DNA of 64,000 nucleotides. Origin: Miscanthus floridulus (taxonomy: Eukaryota; Streptophyta; Magnoliopsida; Poales; Poaceae). Each line of letters begins with the position of its first letter. The first letter of the stretch is position 1. The stretch lies in assembly GCF_019320115.1 (NCBI RefSeq), contig NC_089584.1:71703533-71767532 (forward strand), read 5' to 3'. The notes beneath the pieces are model-generated. The model had not been told where the DNA came from. It was given only the letters and a program-made list of their open reading frames with translations, and made no database searches. Shown here in pieces: positions 1-11,022 of the stretch. The translations under genes and the position numbers were made by a program.

Positions 1-2411
1 CCACCGGTCTTGTAGTTCACCTACACACAAGAGATCAAGCTTTAGGAACCTAAACTTGTTGAGGGCCCTTCACCTTCTCAACAAGTGACTTTGCAACCCA
101 AATTTTCTTAGGCCTATTCTTGTTTGGAGGTCCTAAGAACATGACTTTCATCTTTCCACTAGAATCCTTTCTAAGCATATAATGAGCATTGAAGGCAAAA
201 GGTCTAGCATGCTTGGGTAAGGGTTGTGGTGGTGGAGTTTGGCACTCATGGGCAAAGTGCCCTTCTTATCCACATTCAAAACACTTCTTTGGCTTTGGCT
301 TTTGTTGTTGTTGAGCTTGAGCCTTCTTCTCTTTGTTTGCTATATACCCAATGCCACTTCTATCCATCTTCATGACGGTGTTCATTAGTAGCTCACTTTG
401 AAGATGCTTGCCTCTTGTGAACTTGCTCAATCCAATCTTGAGATGCTTTTTCTCCAACTTGAGCTTCTTCTTCTCTTCCTTGGGAGCATCATTATTTTTC
501 TCTTGCTTGAGCTTCTTGTTCTCTTCTTTGAGCTTCTCATTCTCAAGAAGCAAGTCACCATCATGATCACTAGTTTCACGCACTATGGTGTTGGTGGTCT
601 TGAGCTCTTCAAGATCTTTCTTGAGCTTTTCATTGTCATTCTTGAGCTTGACAAACTCATCATAATTATCGGCCTCAACTACTTGCTTGCCCTTGCTACT
701 AGAACTTTGCTCACTGCTCTCAATGATCAAATCATCGCATGATGTAGCTATATCAATCTTAACAACAATGTTAGTAGCATCATGTGGCTCATTGGATAGA
801 AATCCTTGAGCAATGACAAGATTATCATGATTAATCTTAAGAATAGTATATTCTTCTTTTAGCTTGTTGTGGCTAGTGATGAGCTTTTTGTGCATCCCCT
901 CAAGTTTATCATGTTTATCTTTAAGCTCTTTCTTAGAAGATTTGAGCTCCTTGAGTTTGGATGATATAGCATCATTTGCTTCTCTAAGCTCAACACTAGC
1001 CTTTTCGGCTATATCACATTTTGCTAAAAGTGAATCATTCTTAGCCTCTAGTTTTTCATTCTTAGCTCTACTCTTTCTAAAGATCTTAGTGTAATGATTT
1101 AGCAATTTAACAAGATTATCATAAGAAGGTGATTCATATTCATCATCATCACTATCACTATCATCATTGCTAGCATGTTCATCACCACTACTATCATCAT
1201 TTGATACCTTGCGATCACCCTTGGCCATAAGGCATAGGTGTGTAGGGGGTGGTGGCGGTGAAGATGTTGAAGAGTCAATAACAATGGCGGCCACCTTCTT
1301 GTTGTCACTATCATCATCGGATGAGCCACTAGATGAATCAATGTTCGTAAGCTAATCATCAACGATATATGCCTTTCCACTTTTCTTCTTCTTGTGGAAG
1401 TCCTTCTTCTTGCCATCTCTCTTCTTGTATGGCTTGGTTTTCTTCTTCTTCATTGCTTGAGTCATCTTTCTTGCCCTTATACTTGTTCTTGAACTTGTCT
1501 TTCTTAGGCTTGGTGCATTGGTGTGCTAGATGACCAAGTTCTCCATAATTGTAGCAATCCATCTCAGAGATTGGCTTCCTTCTAGAGCTAGTGAAGAACT
1601 TCTTCTTCTTGCCATCAAACTTGATGCCACTCTTATTGAGCTTCTTTAGCATCTTGGTGGTTCTTCTCACCATAAGAGCAAGACTTGCATCATCAATTTC
1701 ATCATAACTTGAGCTCTCATACTAAAGTCTTGCTTTGCCCTTCTCTTGGCTAGCCTTGAATGCCAAGTCTTTGTCTTTCTTCTTGTTAGAGGATGATCCA
1801 TCTTGAGGTGTGATGTGCATGTATATGTCATGAGCATTGATCTTTCCTAAGATTTATGTTGGTGTAGTGGTGGAAAGATCACCTTGATGAAGCACGGTCA
1901 TAATATGCCCATATTTGTCAATGGGGAGGATGCTTAAGATCTTTCTTACAACATCGGATGGTTGCATTTGAGTGAGTCTAAGCCCATTGACTTCCTCTAC
2001 AAGAACATTCAAGCGTGAATACATTTCATTAGCATATTCTTTGGGAAGCATCTCAAAAGAGTTAAGCTTTTTCAAGACAAGATGATAGCGTTCCTCACGC
2101 TCACTCTTTATTCCCTCATGGAGCGCACAAACATTCGACCATAGTGCATGGGCGTCTTTATGGTTCCTCACCCGGTTAAACACATCTTTGCAAAGGCCTC
2201 TAAAGATGGTGTTTCGAGCCTTTACATTCCATTTTTCATAATTTACCTCATCGCCTTGTAGGTGTGTAGCATCCCGAGGTTTTGGGAAGCCTTGTGAGGC
2301 AGCTCTAAGTATCCCAACATCTAGAGCTTCTAGATACGCCTCCATGCAGATTTTCTAATATGGAAAATCATCCCCATCAAAGATAGGAGGAGATCCATCC
2401 TTGTGAGACAT
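1..2411 (-). pseudogene. Copia unit A gag, broken (element truncated by window edge)
   Basis: Gag packages the element RNA into virus-like particles in the cytoplasm. The start is an ATG at 2411, the same start as in units B and C. The N-terminal part (2345-1854) is the UBN2-type gag domain. It is followed by a lysine-rich linker, a first knuckle reading CYNYGELGHLAHQC whose second Cys has become Tyr, a long coiled-coil/Ser-Asp-rich section (1294-400) and a second CCHC knuckle. In-frame breaks: TAG for Trp at 2355-2357, TAA at 1854-1856 (shared with B and C), and TAA inside the second knuckle at 266-268. The unit continues leftward out of the window, so its pol is not visible. Confidence 0.85.
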
Positions 2412-2450
2412 CTTTCTCTAGGTGGTTAAGCCTAAATATGTGAGCACGAG

Positions 2451-2462
2451 GCTCCGATACCA
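2451..2462 (-). other. Primer-binding site of copia unit A
   Basis: On the minus strand this reads TGGTATCGGAGC, 11 of 12 matches to the plant initiator-Met tRNA 3' end complement TGGTATCAGAGC. It lies 2 nt inside the LTR end at 2465, the normal place for minus-strand DNA priming. Confidence 0.85.
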
Positions 2463-2464
2463 AT

Positions 2465-3919
2465 TGAAAGGATCAAGATGCCCAAGAGGGGGGTGAATTG
2501 GGCTAATTCTAATTTTTTTTGCAATAATTAATTCCTATGGTTAGCCCAATTAACCCCTTGTGCCTAGAAAGTGTATCTATTGATCTACCGCACAAAAGTT
2601 TAGCAACCTATGTTCCAATCCTACTCTAGCATGACGATTCTATGAATGTAAGTGGCAAGAATTGAAATGCTCAAAGTAAATGCTCAAAGTAAATAGAGAA
2701 GGAGGAACACAGCGATGTTTTGCCGAGGTATTAGAGAGTCGCCACTCCCCATTAGTCCTCGTTGGAGCACCCGCACAAGGATGTAGCTCCCCCTTGATCC
2801 ACGCAAGTATCAAGTTCTCTCTATGGGTTGATTCTTCGACACTCCATCGTGGTGAATCACCCACAACCGCTCACAACTTGAGTTGGGTCATCCACGAGCT
2901 CCACTGGATGATCACCAAACTCCCAATCACCACCAAGCCGTTAGGTAATGGCGATCACCAAGAGTAACAAGCACAAACTCTCACTTGACCATGACAAGCC
3001 TAATGAGAAGGATGGATGCACACTTTGCTACTCTTGATCTCACTAATGAGGGCTCTCTTTGGGATTCTCAAATCTCAACTACCACACTAGGACCTTGCTC
3101 TTCTTGGCACTCTCAAAGGTGTTTCTCAGCTGTTGGAATGAGCAAAAGTACGCCCACATGTGAATGGAGGAAGTATTTATAACCATCGCTAAAAAACGAA
3201 CCGTTATGTGCTTCTGCGGGGTGACCGGATGCTCCGGTCATGTTGACCGGATGCTCCGGTTAGTTCTCCCCAAACTCTATTGTTTAAAATGTGACCGAAC
3301 ACGTCTGGTCGTGATTTTCCCTCTCTAGAACCTTACTGGAGTCGATCGGATGCTGGGACTCAACATCCGGTCACTTCACCTCTCAGTGTCCGGTCACTTC
3401 CAGATGACTTCACCTTGATCAAATGAACTGACCAGACTCTGCGCCAGTGTTCGGTCACACCGAAGCCAGCGTTCGGTCAGTATTTGACCCTCCATTCACT
3501 TCCAACTCTCGATCATATGTGAATGAAGTTTGCTCCAATGGATCTAAGGGCTTTTTAGGAGCTACCTAGTGCTAGGTTTAGCAAGGGTGCACCACACCTA
3601 ACCCACTAGACTCACCTAGGTCAAGCTACCCATCCATTCCCCCCCTTAATAGTATGGCTAAAGGAAAAACAAAGTCCTAAACTACTCTAAATGTCTCTTC
3701 AACTCTAATCGACACTTAGAACTAGTCCATCCTTAACCTTGTCATCCATCCTTTGAAAATCAAAAGGATTTCCATCATAGGGGCATGACCACCATGATAG
3801 CCCAATCGATCTCCATTACCATGACCTAACTTAATTGCCTCTGCAAAACACACGTTAGTCACAATAATCACGTATTGTCATTAAACACCGATACCCAACT
3901 AGGGGCCTATATGCTTTCA
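2465..3919 (-). repeat. Shared copia LTR (5' LTR of A, 3' LTR of B)
   Basis: A 1455-bp LTR with 6-bp terminal inverted repeats (TGAAAG...CTTTCA). On the minus strand a TATAAATA box lies at 3181-3174. Upstream of it, in U3 (about 3210-3490), is a cluster of GACCGGATGCTCCGGTC-like motifs. The left edge abuts the PBS of unit A and the right edge abuts the polypurine tract of unit B. By eye it differs from the other two LTRs by a few percent. Confidence 0.9.
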
Positions 3920-3935
3920 ATCTTCCTCTTTTTGG
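3920..3935 (-). other. Polypurine tract of copia unit B
   Basis: The minus strand reads CCAAAAAGAGGAAGAT directly before the 3' LTR start TGAAAG, the expected primer for plus-strand DNA synthesis. The equivalent in unit C (14923-14938) has a longer G run. Confidence 0.75.
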
Positions 3936-4379
3936 TGATTGATGATAATACCACCTCGAGTATGTGAAAGAGTTGAGGTTTTTAACATGCTTGGTTCATA
4001 TAAGCTTTTGTCAATAAGAACAAAAAATTAGGCAAGCTTATATGACCCAAGCCAACATGATGTACTCAAAAGATATGAAATAAGCATGAGTACAAGTAAT
4101 AAAGCTCATTTGCATCGGAGTAAAACATGGAAGCAAAGCAAATGAGCATAACACTAGTGATATGACATATAAAAGATTCAAAGTAGAGAGCACACATGTC
4201 ACATATCACGATCACGTAGATATCAGTATCACATAAATATAGTTTGATGCATAAAAGTAAACTCACGAATGCATAATAGTGTATCACACATAAAAACCAA
4301 ATATAATAGATAAACTTAACTCCCCCTAAGTTTCTCCCCCTAGATCTAACATACTCGATCCCTCTCCCCCTTTGGCATC
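3936..4379 (-). other. Non-coding 3' end of unit B with repeated purine tracts
   Basis: No coding frame is seen. Between about 4315 and 4370 the minus strand has three AGGGGGAGA-like tracts in a row. Such tracts after the last ORF recur in this family, and the same cluster is in unit C near 15326-15380. They resemble extra polypurine tracts but lie about 400 bp from the LTR. Confidence 0.5.
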
Positions 4380-6775
4380 AAACACCAAAACCTAAGGGTT
4401 GGTCGGCGGGGCTGCAGCAGACGAGTCAGGCACTAAGGTACGAGGAGTGAGCTGGAACTATGTGCCATCATCTTTTGACCCTGAGCTTTGAGCTGTCTGA
4501 CCTTGTGTAGCTGGAAGCGATGCTAAAGCGGTCTAGGTTAGATCAAAGACTAGAGCGGCCCTAGACTGTGCTAGTATCACTGAAGCAGGCAGCTCTAATG
4601 ATGCAATAGAAGAAGGGAGCGTCTCTGTAGTCCTAGTAATAGGTGCAACTGTAGAAAGACCTAGGACATGTAAATATGGCGGAGTAGGCTGCCCTATCAA
4701 CTCACTGAAAGTCGCTCCAAGGCTCCTGGAGATTGAGGTATCTAGCACTAGCAGTGCGGAAGTCTGAGCCGGTGTGAAACCCGTCTAAAGAGGTGTGAAC
4801 TAAAGGGCTAGCACTAGCAAGGCAAACCACTAGGACACCTGCTCTATAGGTGAAGCAAATTGTGCTGGTGGCTGTCCCTAACTCTAAAGCCCACTAGGCT
4901 ATAAAGCTAGAGTCATAGAAGTGGTGGCAGGCTGACCTAGCTAGGGCGAAGACTATGGCGGTGGAGCCCTAATAGCTGTCACAACATGTAGCATAAATCC
5001 AAGGAGCTGCTACTGCATGAGGAGCTGCTGCTGATGCATGGCTAGTCTCCTAAGGCTGGCGAGCCTGATCCTGCCTCATCCGCTCAAGTATGGCAAGTAG
5101 AGCGGGGTCAGTCTACGGTGCAGATGGAGCTAAACTAGAGTTAATAGCCTCATGGTCATATCATCATGGAGGCATCTGAGGAATAGGCTGGTAGTCATCA
5201 TCTAAGCTATCACTAGGGTTGCTCGTGACAATCCCCTCCTGCTGAGCATCAAGCTGCTCCTCCTCTATAGCTGCTATGCTCCTAATAGTCTCATCCTGCT
5301 GAGCTATAGTCTCTGGCACCTCTAGACATTGGCTCGGCTGGCTAGGTGTCCTCACTACACTATGTCAGATCATCTGAGTCATGTTGTATGCAGGGAACTC
5401 TATAGTAGCACCACTATACTCTACCAGCATCTCTGGTGGCCTCACAGTAACTGCCCTATGGATCAGGAATGTAATCCAGTGAGCATATGGTAGTTGCCTG
5501 TGACCCCTGAACCCCTCTGTAATAGTATCCTCCATCTCTAATAGAAGGAGATCCCAAATGTCAAACACTGTCTGCTGCATCAGAGTGTTCAGTAACCATA
5601 ACTATATGTGAGTCAAGCCCTCATGATACCCCATCCTCAAAAGCAGTGTCCTCCTCATAATGGCATCAAGCACTATAGCAGTGGGAGTGAGATCACTAGG
5701 TGTCCTGCTAGACCCCTCGCCGAATGGCTCTGTGAAGCAATGGCGGACTAGATCTATAGGGGGCACCATACCACCATGAGGGCATCTGGGGGTGTTGTCT
5801 GTCCATAGCAAACCTCATGTAGCTAGATAGGCTGCTTGTGAAGCCTGAGTATCCCTCTGACCCTAGTGCTCATTAGCCTGTAATCTCTGCCCCTGAATGC
5901 AAAGTGTATAAATCTGTGTTGTGGGTCAATCCAGAGTGTAGCATAGAACTGACAGACCCAAGATGGAACATATAAGTCTATCCGTCCAAGTAAATCTATC
6001 AGCCCTGGTAGGTAAGCTAGGTAAGGGCAAATATGCTCTCTAGTTGCTACTACAATGGTCTCAATATTGCACACCATCTGAGATCTGAATACTGCCCCAC
6101 TGTTAAGATATGCATTATAAAAATCTTCCTGTAGAGATGTGTAGAAACCCTCTGAAGCACACTCATCCCACCTTGGTGGAAACCACTGCTCAAAGTCCAT
6201 AAATCTGAGCTATTGAACCTGCTTGGTCGGGGTAGCCCTCAAATCCAAGTGAGTCACTAGAGGCAGACCTTGTGGTCTAGGCGGTGGGCGAGAACCCCTC
6301 CGCTGTGCCTCTGACCTCGGTGTGACTGGAGCATGGGTACGACTAGAGCGGCGAAGCTGTGGCTGAGGTGCTTGCTCTGTCTCCTCAGCCTACTCTCCCT
6401 CCTGAGTTTGCTCTGCTTGCTATGGCTGTTGCTGTGACTCCCCCTGAGGCTGACTCTCATCAATAGCCACACACCATCCTCCAACCATGAGGGTCCTAGC
6501 TAGACCACCATGACAGAGCTCAACCTACTCAAGTGCAGCCCTCATAGATGGAGAAAGCTAATCTAGAACAACAACACCACTCCGAGCTCCTCTCTCTCTG
6601 CATGCTCTACGGCCTCTGCAACTATGGCTACTCTCGCTGTATCTGCATTAGGGTACTTGTGCTTCCTCATCGCTAGCTTCTTTGTCGTCTTGCCATTTGC
6701 ATCTGTAGGCTGGCGAGGCGGGGGCCTCAGATCCTCATCACCGGGACCACCTCTGACATTCTTGACACGAGCCAT
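4380..6775 (-). pseudogene. Env-position third gene of copia unit B, broken
   Basis: This gene lies after pol where SIRE elements carry their env-like ORF. It starts at ATG 6775 with a basic, Arg/Lys/Pro-rich N-terminus. A Gln-rich linker follows, then a conserved globular part (about 6200-5360) with the signature FEQWFPPRWDE and Leu/Trp-rich helices. This part resembles the putative plant transposon protein domain (Transposase_32-like); the assignment is from memory. The C-terminal part is Gln/Ala/Pro-rich. I see no signal peptide or membrane anchor, so an envelope role is unsupported. The frame is interrupted mainly by TAG at Gln positions, for example just after HKQPI near 5820 and after GLTHI near 5600. 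Unit C has the same gene. Confidence 0.6.
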
Positions 6776-6784
6776 CTGATGGAT

Positions 6785-7026
6785 CTAAAAAGAATAATTG
6801 TCGCTGACGAAGATCAACAACCAACTATCACTTCTGAGGCTTGGCCTCGATCCATACTTGCGAGCTTGGCCCCGAGTTAACTGACAAATGCCAATGGGAC
6901 CACAACGGCACCGACTCACTGCATGATAGAATAGATATAATATACAAATAAATACAATAGATCTAAAGATACGAAATCCTAGGTAGGAAGCAATTAGGAA
7001 CAAAATTGGAAATAAGGGCTTGCTAC
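6785..7026 (-). other. Putative leader intron of the unit B third gene
   Basis: On the minus strand the donor reads ATCAG|GTAGCAAG and the acceptor TTCTTTTTAG|ATCC, nine bases before the ATG at 6775. The interior is AT-rich and pyrimidine-rich near the acceptor. The same 242-bp interval with the same splice signals is found in unit C (17791-18032). This is an inference from sequence only. Confidence 0.5.
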
Positions 7027-7930
7027 CTGATGAATTGATGAACTATAAAGCAGAGGAATGACACATGGGGAACCACCGAGAATCCTAGGGTTAGGGTGCG
7101 CTGGTCAGCGTGGATCGGCCGTGGAGATCCAAAGTGAGCACTAGAGATGCTTGTGAAGGCGACAGGGATTCCGGCGAGGCACTAGTGGTGGTCCAGACGA
7201 TGCTGGTGGCGCTAGGGCACGAGCTCAGCAGCGTTTGGCACGGTGGCGACGCTGGAGTAGAGCATGGTGGTGTAGGATTGCTGTGGGCGGCAGCGGGTAG
7301 TGCTAGGGCACGGGCGCGATGGCAGCGCTGGAGCTGCGCGAGCGATGGCACAGGCAGGGCTCGGTGGTGGCGCTAGAGCTGCGTGGGTGGCAACGAAGGC
7401 ATGGGCGGGCATGGTGGCATAGGGACACGGTGGCACGAGCAGGGCACGGGCGTGGTGGCGTGTGGCGAGCGGGAGCAGGGCAGTCCGGCAAGCTACGTGG
7501 CTAGGGCATGGCTCGACGATGTGGGTGCGGCAGTTATAAAGGGTCCCCCAAGACCTAACAGAAAGGAAACTAGAAAGAGACCAGATCCTGTATGTTTTCT
7601 ACTGACCGGACGCTTCAGTGGCAGCAACCAGACGCTGCCACCTTGCATCCGATCGATTTCAGAGAGGTCCAAAATCCCTAGAATCATGACCGGACGCGTC
7701 CGATGAACCCTGACCGAACGCAGCCAGAGTTTGGTGCAAGCAGTCTCCTTCATCTTCGATCGACCAGACGCTGGATTACCATCTGATCAGACGCTGGGAA
7801 AGCACTGTTTCAGCATCCGGTCACTCCTTAGCAGTAGTTCACCTCCTGTGAACTGACCAGACGCTGAACATCAAAGTCCGGTGCAGCGTTCGATCACTCT
7901 TTTTCCAGCAAATCTTCAAAGTCCTTCGTG
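7027..7930 (-). promoter_or_regulatory. Putative internal promoter and leader of the unit B third gene
   Basis: On the minus strand, the segment 7930-7580 carries repeated GACCGGACGC/CCAGACGCTG motifs very like those in U3 of this family's LTR. A TATA-like CCTTTATAAC follows at about 7541-7532. Next comes a very GC-rich 450-bp leader (7530-7080), then the putative leader intron and the third-gene ATG. Apparent long frames in the GC-rich part are low-complexity and not credible proteins. Confidence 0.45.
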
Positions 7931-8290
7931 CTGCCTGTACCCAATCAAGTCCCAACTTCAATAAGATCCAAATAAACACCAATTGGAACTAATGTGAGTG
8001 ACCTCTCTCAAACCCTTAAAATTTTCAAAATATTTTTCCTGAGGCTATAATTCTTTTTAAGAGAATAGGCAATAAGAGGGCAATTGAAGATAAACAGCAA
8101 AGCAACATTCTTGCATATGCAATGCAATACTTGAAAGTAAATCTAGTTGCTTGTCAAGTTTGATCCAAGGTTAAGCTTCTTCACACGCTTTTCGACGGTT
8201 ATCTTAACCATGTTAGACAAGCCCTATATGCATTACCATAAAAAGTAAACATGTTGTATATTACAATGCAATGCAAGGGACAACACAAGC
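7931..8290 (-). other. Non-coding spacer between pol and the third gene, unit B
   Basis: AT-rich DNA with no coding frame or recognisable signal. It is matched closely by 18910-19308 of unit C. Confidence 0.6.
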
Positions 8291-10990
8291 TCATTTTTTA
8301 GTGAAGTTACTAAAATCAAGAACATTGAGCTCATTCCGCAATCGACAAAAAGTCGCCTCATCTAGCGGTTTAGTAAAGATATCCGCTAATTGATCCTCGG
8401 GCCTTACATCTTCTAATGAAATATCATTCTTTGCAACATGATTTCTAAGAAAGTGATGGTGGATATCTATGTGCTTGGTGCGAGAGTGTTGAACCGGATT
8501 ATTTGCAAGATTTACCGCACTTTCATTGTCGCACAAAAGAGGTACTTTTTACAGAACTACACCATAGTCTAGCAAAGTTTGTTTCATATAAAAAATTTGT
8601 GCACAACAAGCACCCACGACAATGTATTCTGCTTCGACAGTGGACAAAGCCACACTATTTTGTTTCTTGGAGGACCAAGACACAAGTGATCTACCAAGCA
8701 AATGGCACCCTTCAGATGTGCTTTTTCTATCCACTTTGCAACCGGCATAATCCGAATCGGAATAGCCAACTAATTTAAATATAGCTCCTTTGGGATACCA
8801 AAGGCCAATGCTTGGTGTATGCTTAAGATACCTAAGGATTCTTTTAACGACAATCAAATGAGTTTCCTTAGGATTAGCTTGAAATCTAGCACACATACAT
8901 ACACTAAACATGATGTCAGGCCTAGATGCGGTTAAATATAACAAGCTACCAATCATAGAGCGGTAGAGAGTTTGACCAACTATGTCACCTCCCTTATCTA
9001 GGTCGAGATGTCTATTAGTTGGCATTGGTGTCTTGATTGGCTTACATTCATCCATCTTGAATCTCTTGAGAAGATCATTTGTATATTTCTCTTGAGAGAT
9101 GAAAATCCCTTCTCTCATTTGCTTGACTTGAAAACCAAGAAAGAATGTAAGCTCTCCAATCATCTTGCTTGTTGTGGAACACCCACTTTGTTCCAATGAC
9201 TCTTGCACCTTTTGGCCGCTCTTCAAGAGTACAAACTTCATTGTGGGTGAAGTTGTTCAACTCTTCATGCATGTCATTTATCCAATCCGAATCTTGAAGA
9301 GCTTCTTCTACCTTAGTAGGCTCAAAACAAGAGACAAAAGTGTGATGTGCAATAAATGAAGCAAGTTTTTGTGAGCGAGTCATTACATCCTTTGATGGAC
9401 TCCCTATGATAAGATCTTATGGATGATCTTGTAGTAGAGGTGTGTTTCTTCTATTGACCATTTGAGGAGGAGGTTATGGAGCATCAACATCTTGTGCTTG
9501 TACCACCATTTGATCATGGGAGACAGAGTGTCTTCATTTTCTACTCTCCCATCTTTATCACCATCTTGTGGCACATTTGATGAAGAAGGTGGATCAATCA
9601 CTTGTACATCATTTTCATCATCTTTAGGCTTGATGTCTCCAACCAGAATATTCTTTATAGCGTCCCTCAATGGTTCATCATCTACATCATCAAGATTCTC
9701 ATGTGCTCCTTGGGAGCCGTTAGATTCATCAAATTCCACATCATATGTTTCTTCAATCAAGCTGGTGGCATGATTAAATACTCTATATGCTTTGGACTTT
9801 AATGTGTAACCAACAAGAAAACCAATATCACAACGTCTTTGAAACTTCCCTAGGTGTTGCCGCTTCTTGTAGATGTAGCATTTGCAACCAAACACCCTAA
9901 AGAAGGAGATGTCTAGATTCTTCCTATTGAGCAACTCATAAGGTGTCTTACCAAGGAACTTTTGAAGGAATAGGCGGTTGGATGCATAGCATGCAGTGTT
10001 GATAGCTTCCACCCATAGAGCTTCGGGGGTGTTGTACTCATCTAGCATTGTTCTTGCAAGAGTGATCAATGTCCGGTTCTTTCTCTCAACTACACTATTT
10101 TGTTGAGGAGTATATGTTGCGGAGACCTCATGCTTGATCCCAACTTCATCACAATAGGCTTCAATCTTTGTGTTGTCAAATTCCTTCCCATTGTCACTTC
10201 TAATCTTCTTGAGCTTCACTTCAAATTCATTTTATGCTCTCTTGGCAAACTTCTTGAAGCAAGATGCAACTTCGGATTTGTCATGAAGGAAGAATACCCA
10301 TGTGTATCTTGAATAGTCATCAACAACCACAAGACAATAAAGATTTCACTCAAACTCTTATATGTTGTTGGTCCAAATAAGTCCATGTGAAGAAGTTCTA
10401 GCACTCTTGTGGTCGACATGAAAGCTTTTGTTGGATGAGTATTTGCAATCTTGCTTGCCGACTTGACATGCACTACAAAGCTTGTCCTTCTCAAACCTCA
10501 CATCCTTCAACCCTCTCACCAAATCATTCTTCATTAGCTTCTTGAGTGAGCTCATCCCAACATGAGCAAGTCTTCTATGCCATAGCCACCCAAGTGTTGT
10601 TTTGGTGAATAGGCATGTTTTCAAGTTAGCATCTTCGAAGGTGAAATCCACTAAGTATAGATTGTTGTATCTAAATCCTTTGAATATCACTTGATCATCA
10701 TCCTTCTTAGATACAACAACTTCCTTCTCGGTGAATAAGCATTGGAAGCCAAGATCACACAATTGTCCAACGAATAGCAAGTTGAAGCTCAATGAAGCAA
10801 CATAGAGCACATTTGAGATAGAATGATTATTTGATATTGCCACTTTGCCTAATCCTTTAACCTTGCCCTTAGAATTATCTCCAAATGTGATTCTTTCTTG
10901 TCCATCTACTTCTTCATCTAGTGAGGTGAACATACGAGGATCATTGGTCATATATTGTGTGCAACCACTATCACTAACTCAATGACTTCC
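8291..10990 (-). pseudogene. Copia unit B pol (protease, integrase, RT, RNase H), broken
   Basis: Ty1/copia order is kept. The aspartic protease has a DSG motif near 10970, but the Trp just before it is TGA (10979-10981). The GAG-pre-integrase finger LWHRRLAHVGMSSLKKL lies near 10590. The integrase core has MDLFGPT, RSDNGKEF and TPQQNSVVERKN, which supply its three acidic residues. The reverse transcriptase starts near 9300 ([13 protein letters not shown]). A 511-bp deletion at 9163/9164 joins KQDD directly to sequence near the end of RT and removes the YVDD box. RNase H follows (AEYIVVGACCAQ, KHIDIHHHFLR, QLADIFTKPLDE), with the stop at 8291. Further frame changes occur near 10358-10494 and 8549. 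It is not functional. Confidence 0.88.
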
Positions 10991-11022
10991 ACCAGTCTTG
11001 TAGTTCACCTACACACAAGTGA

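Noticed and set aside
398..742. Plus-strand Leu-rich frame that looks like a membrane protein (also 11386-11730, 22918-23223)
   Set aside because: It is the antisense shadow of the Lys/Glu-rich gag coiled coil; AAG and GAG codons read in reverse give Leu and Phe.
1140..1200. CAT/ATC repeats that could suggest a microsatellite or CRISPR-like array
   Set aside because: They encode the Ser/Asp-rich part of gag and recur in all three units; there are no spacers.
4533..4748. Separate small gene with ATG at 4748
   Set aside because: It is the C-terminal part of the third copia gene separated by stop codons; the homologous stretch in unit C continues with it.
7091..7750. Several overlapping 60-120 codon frames in a GC-rich block (also 18116-18712)
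   Set aside because: They overlap on both strands, are Ala/Arg/Pro/His-rich and low-complexity. They arise from GC-rich leader sequence and match no family.
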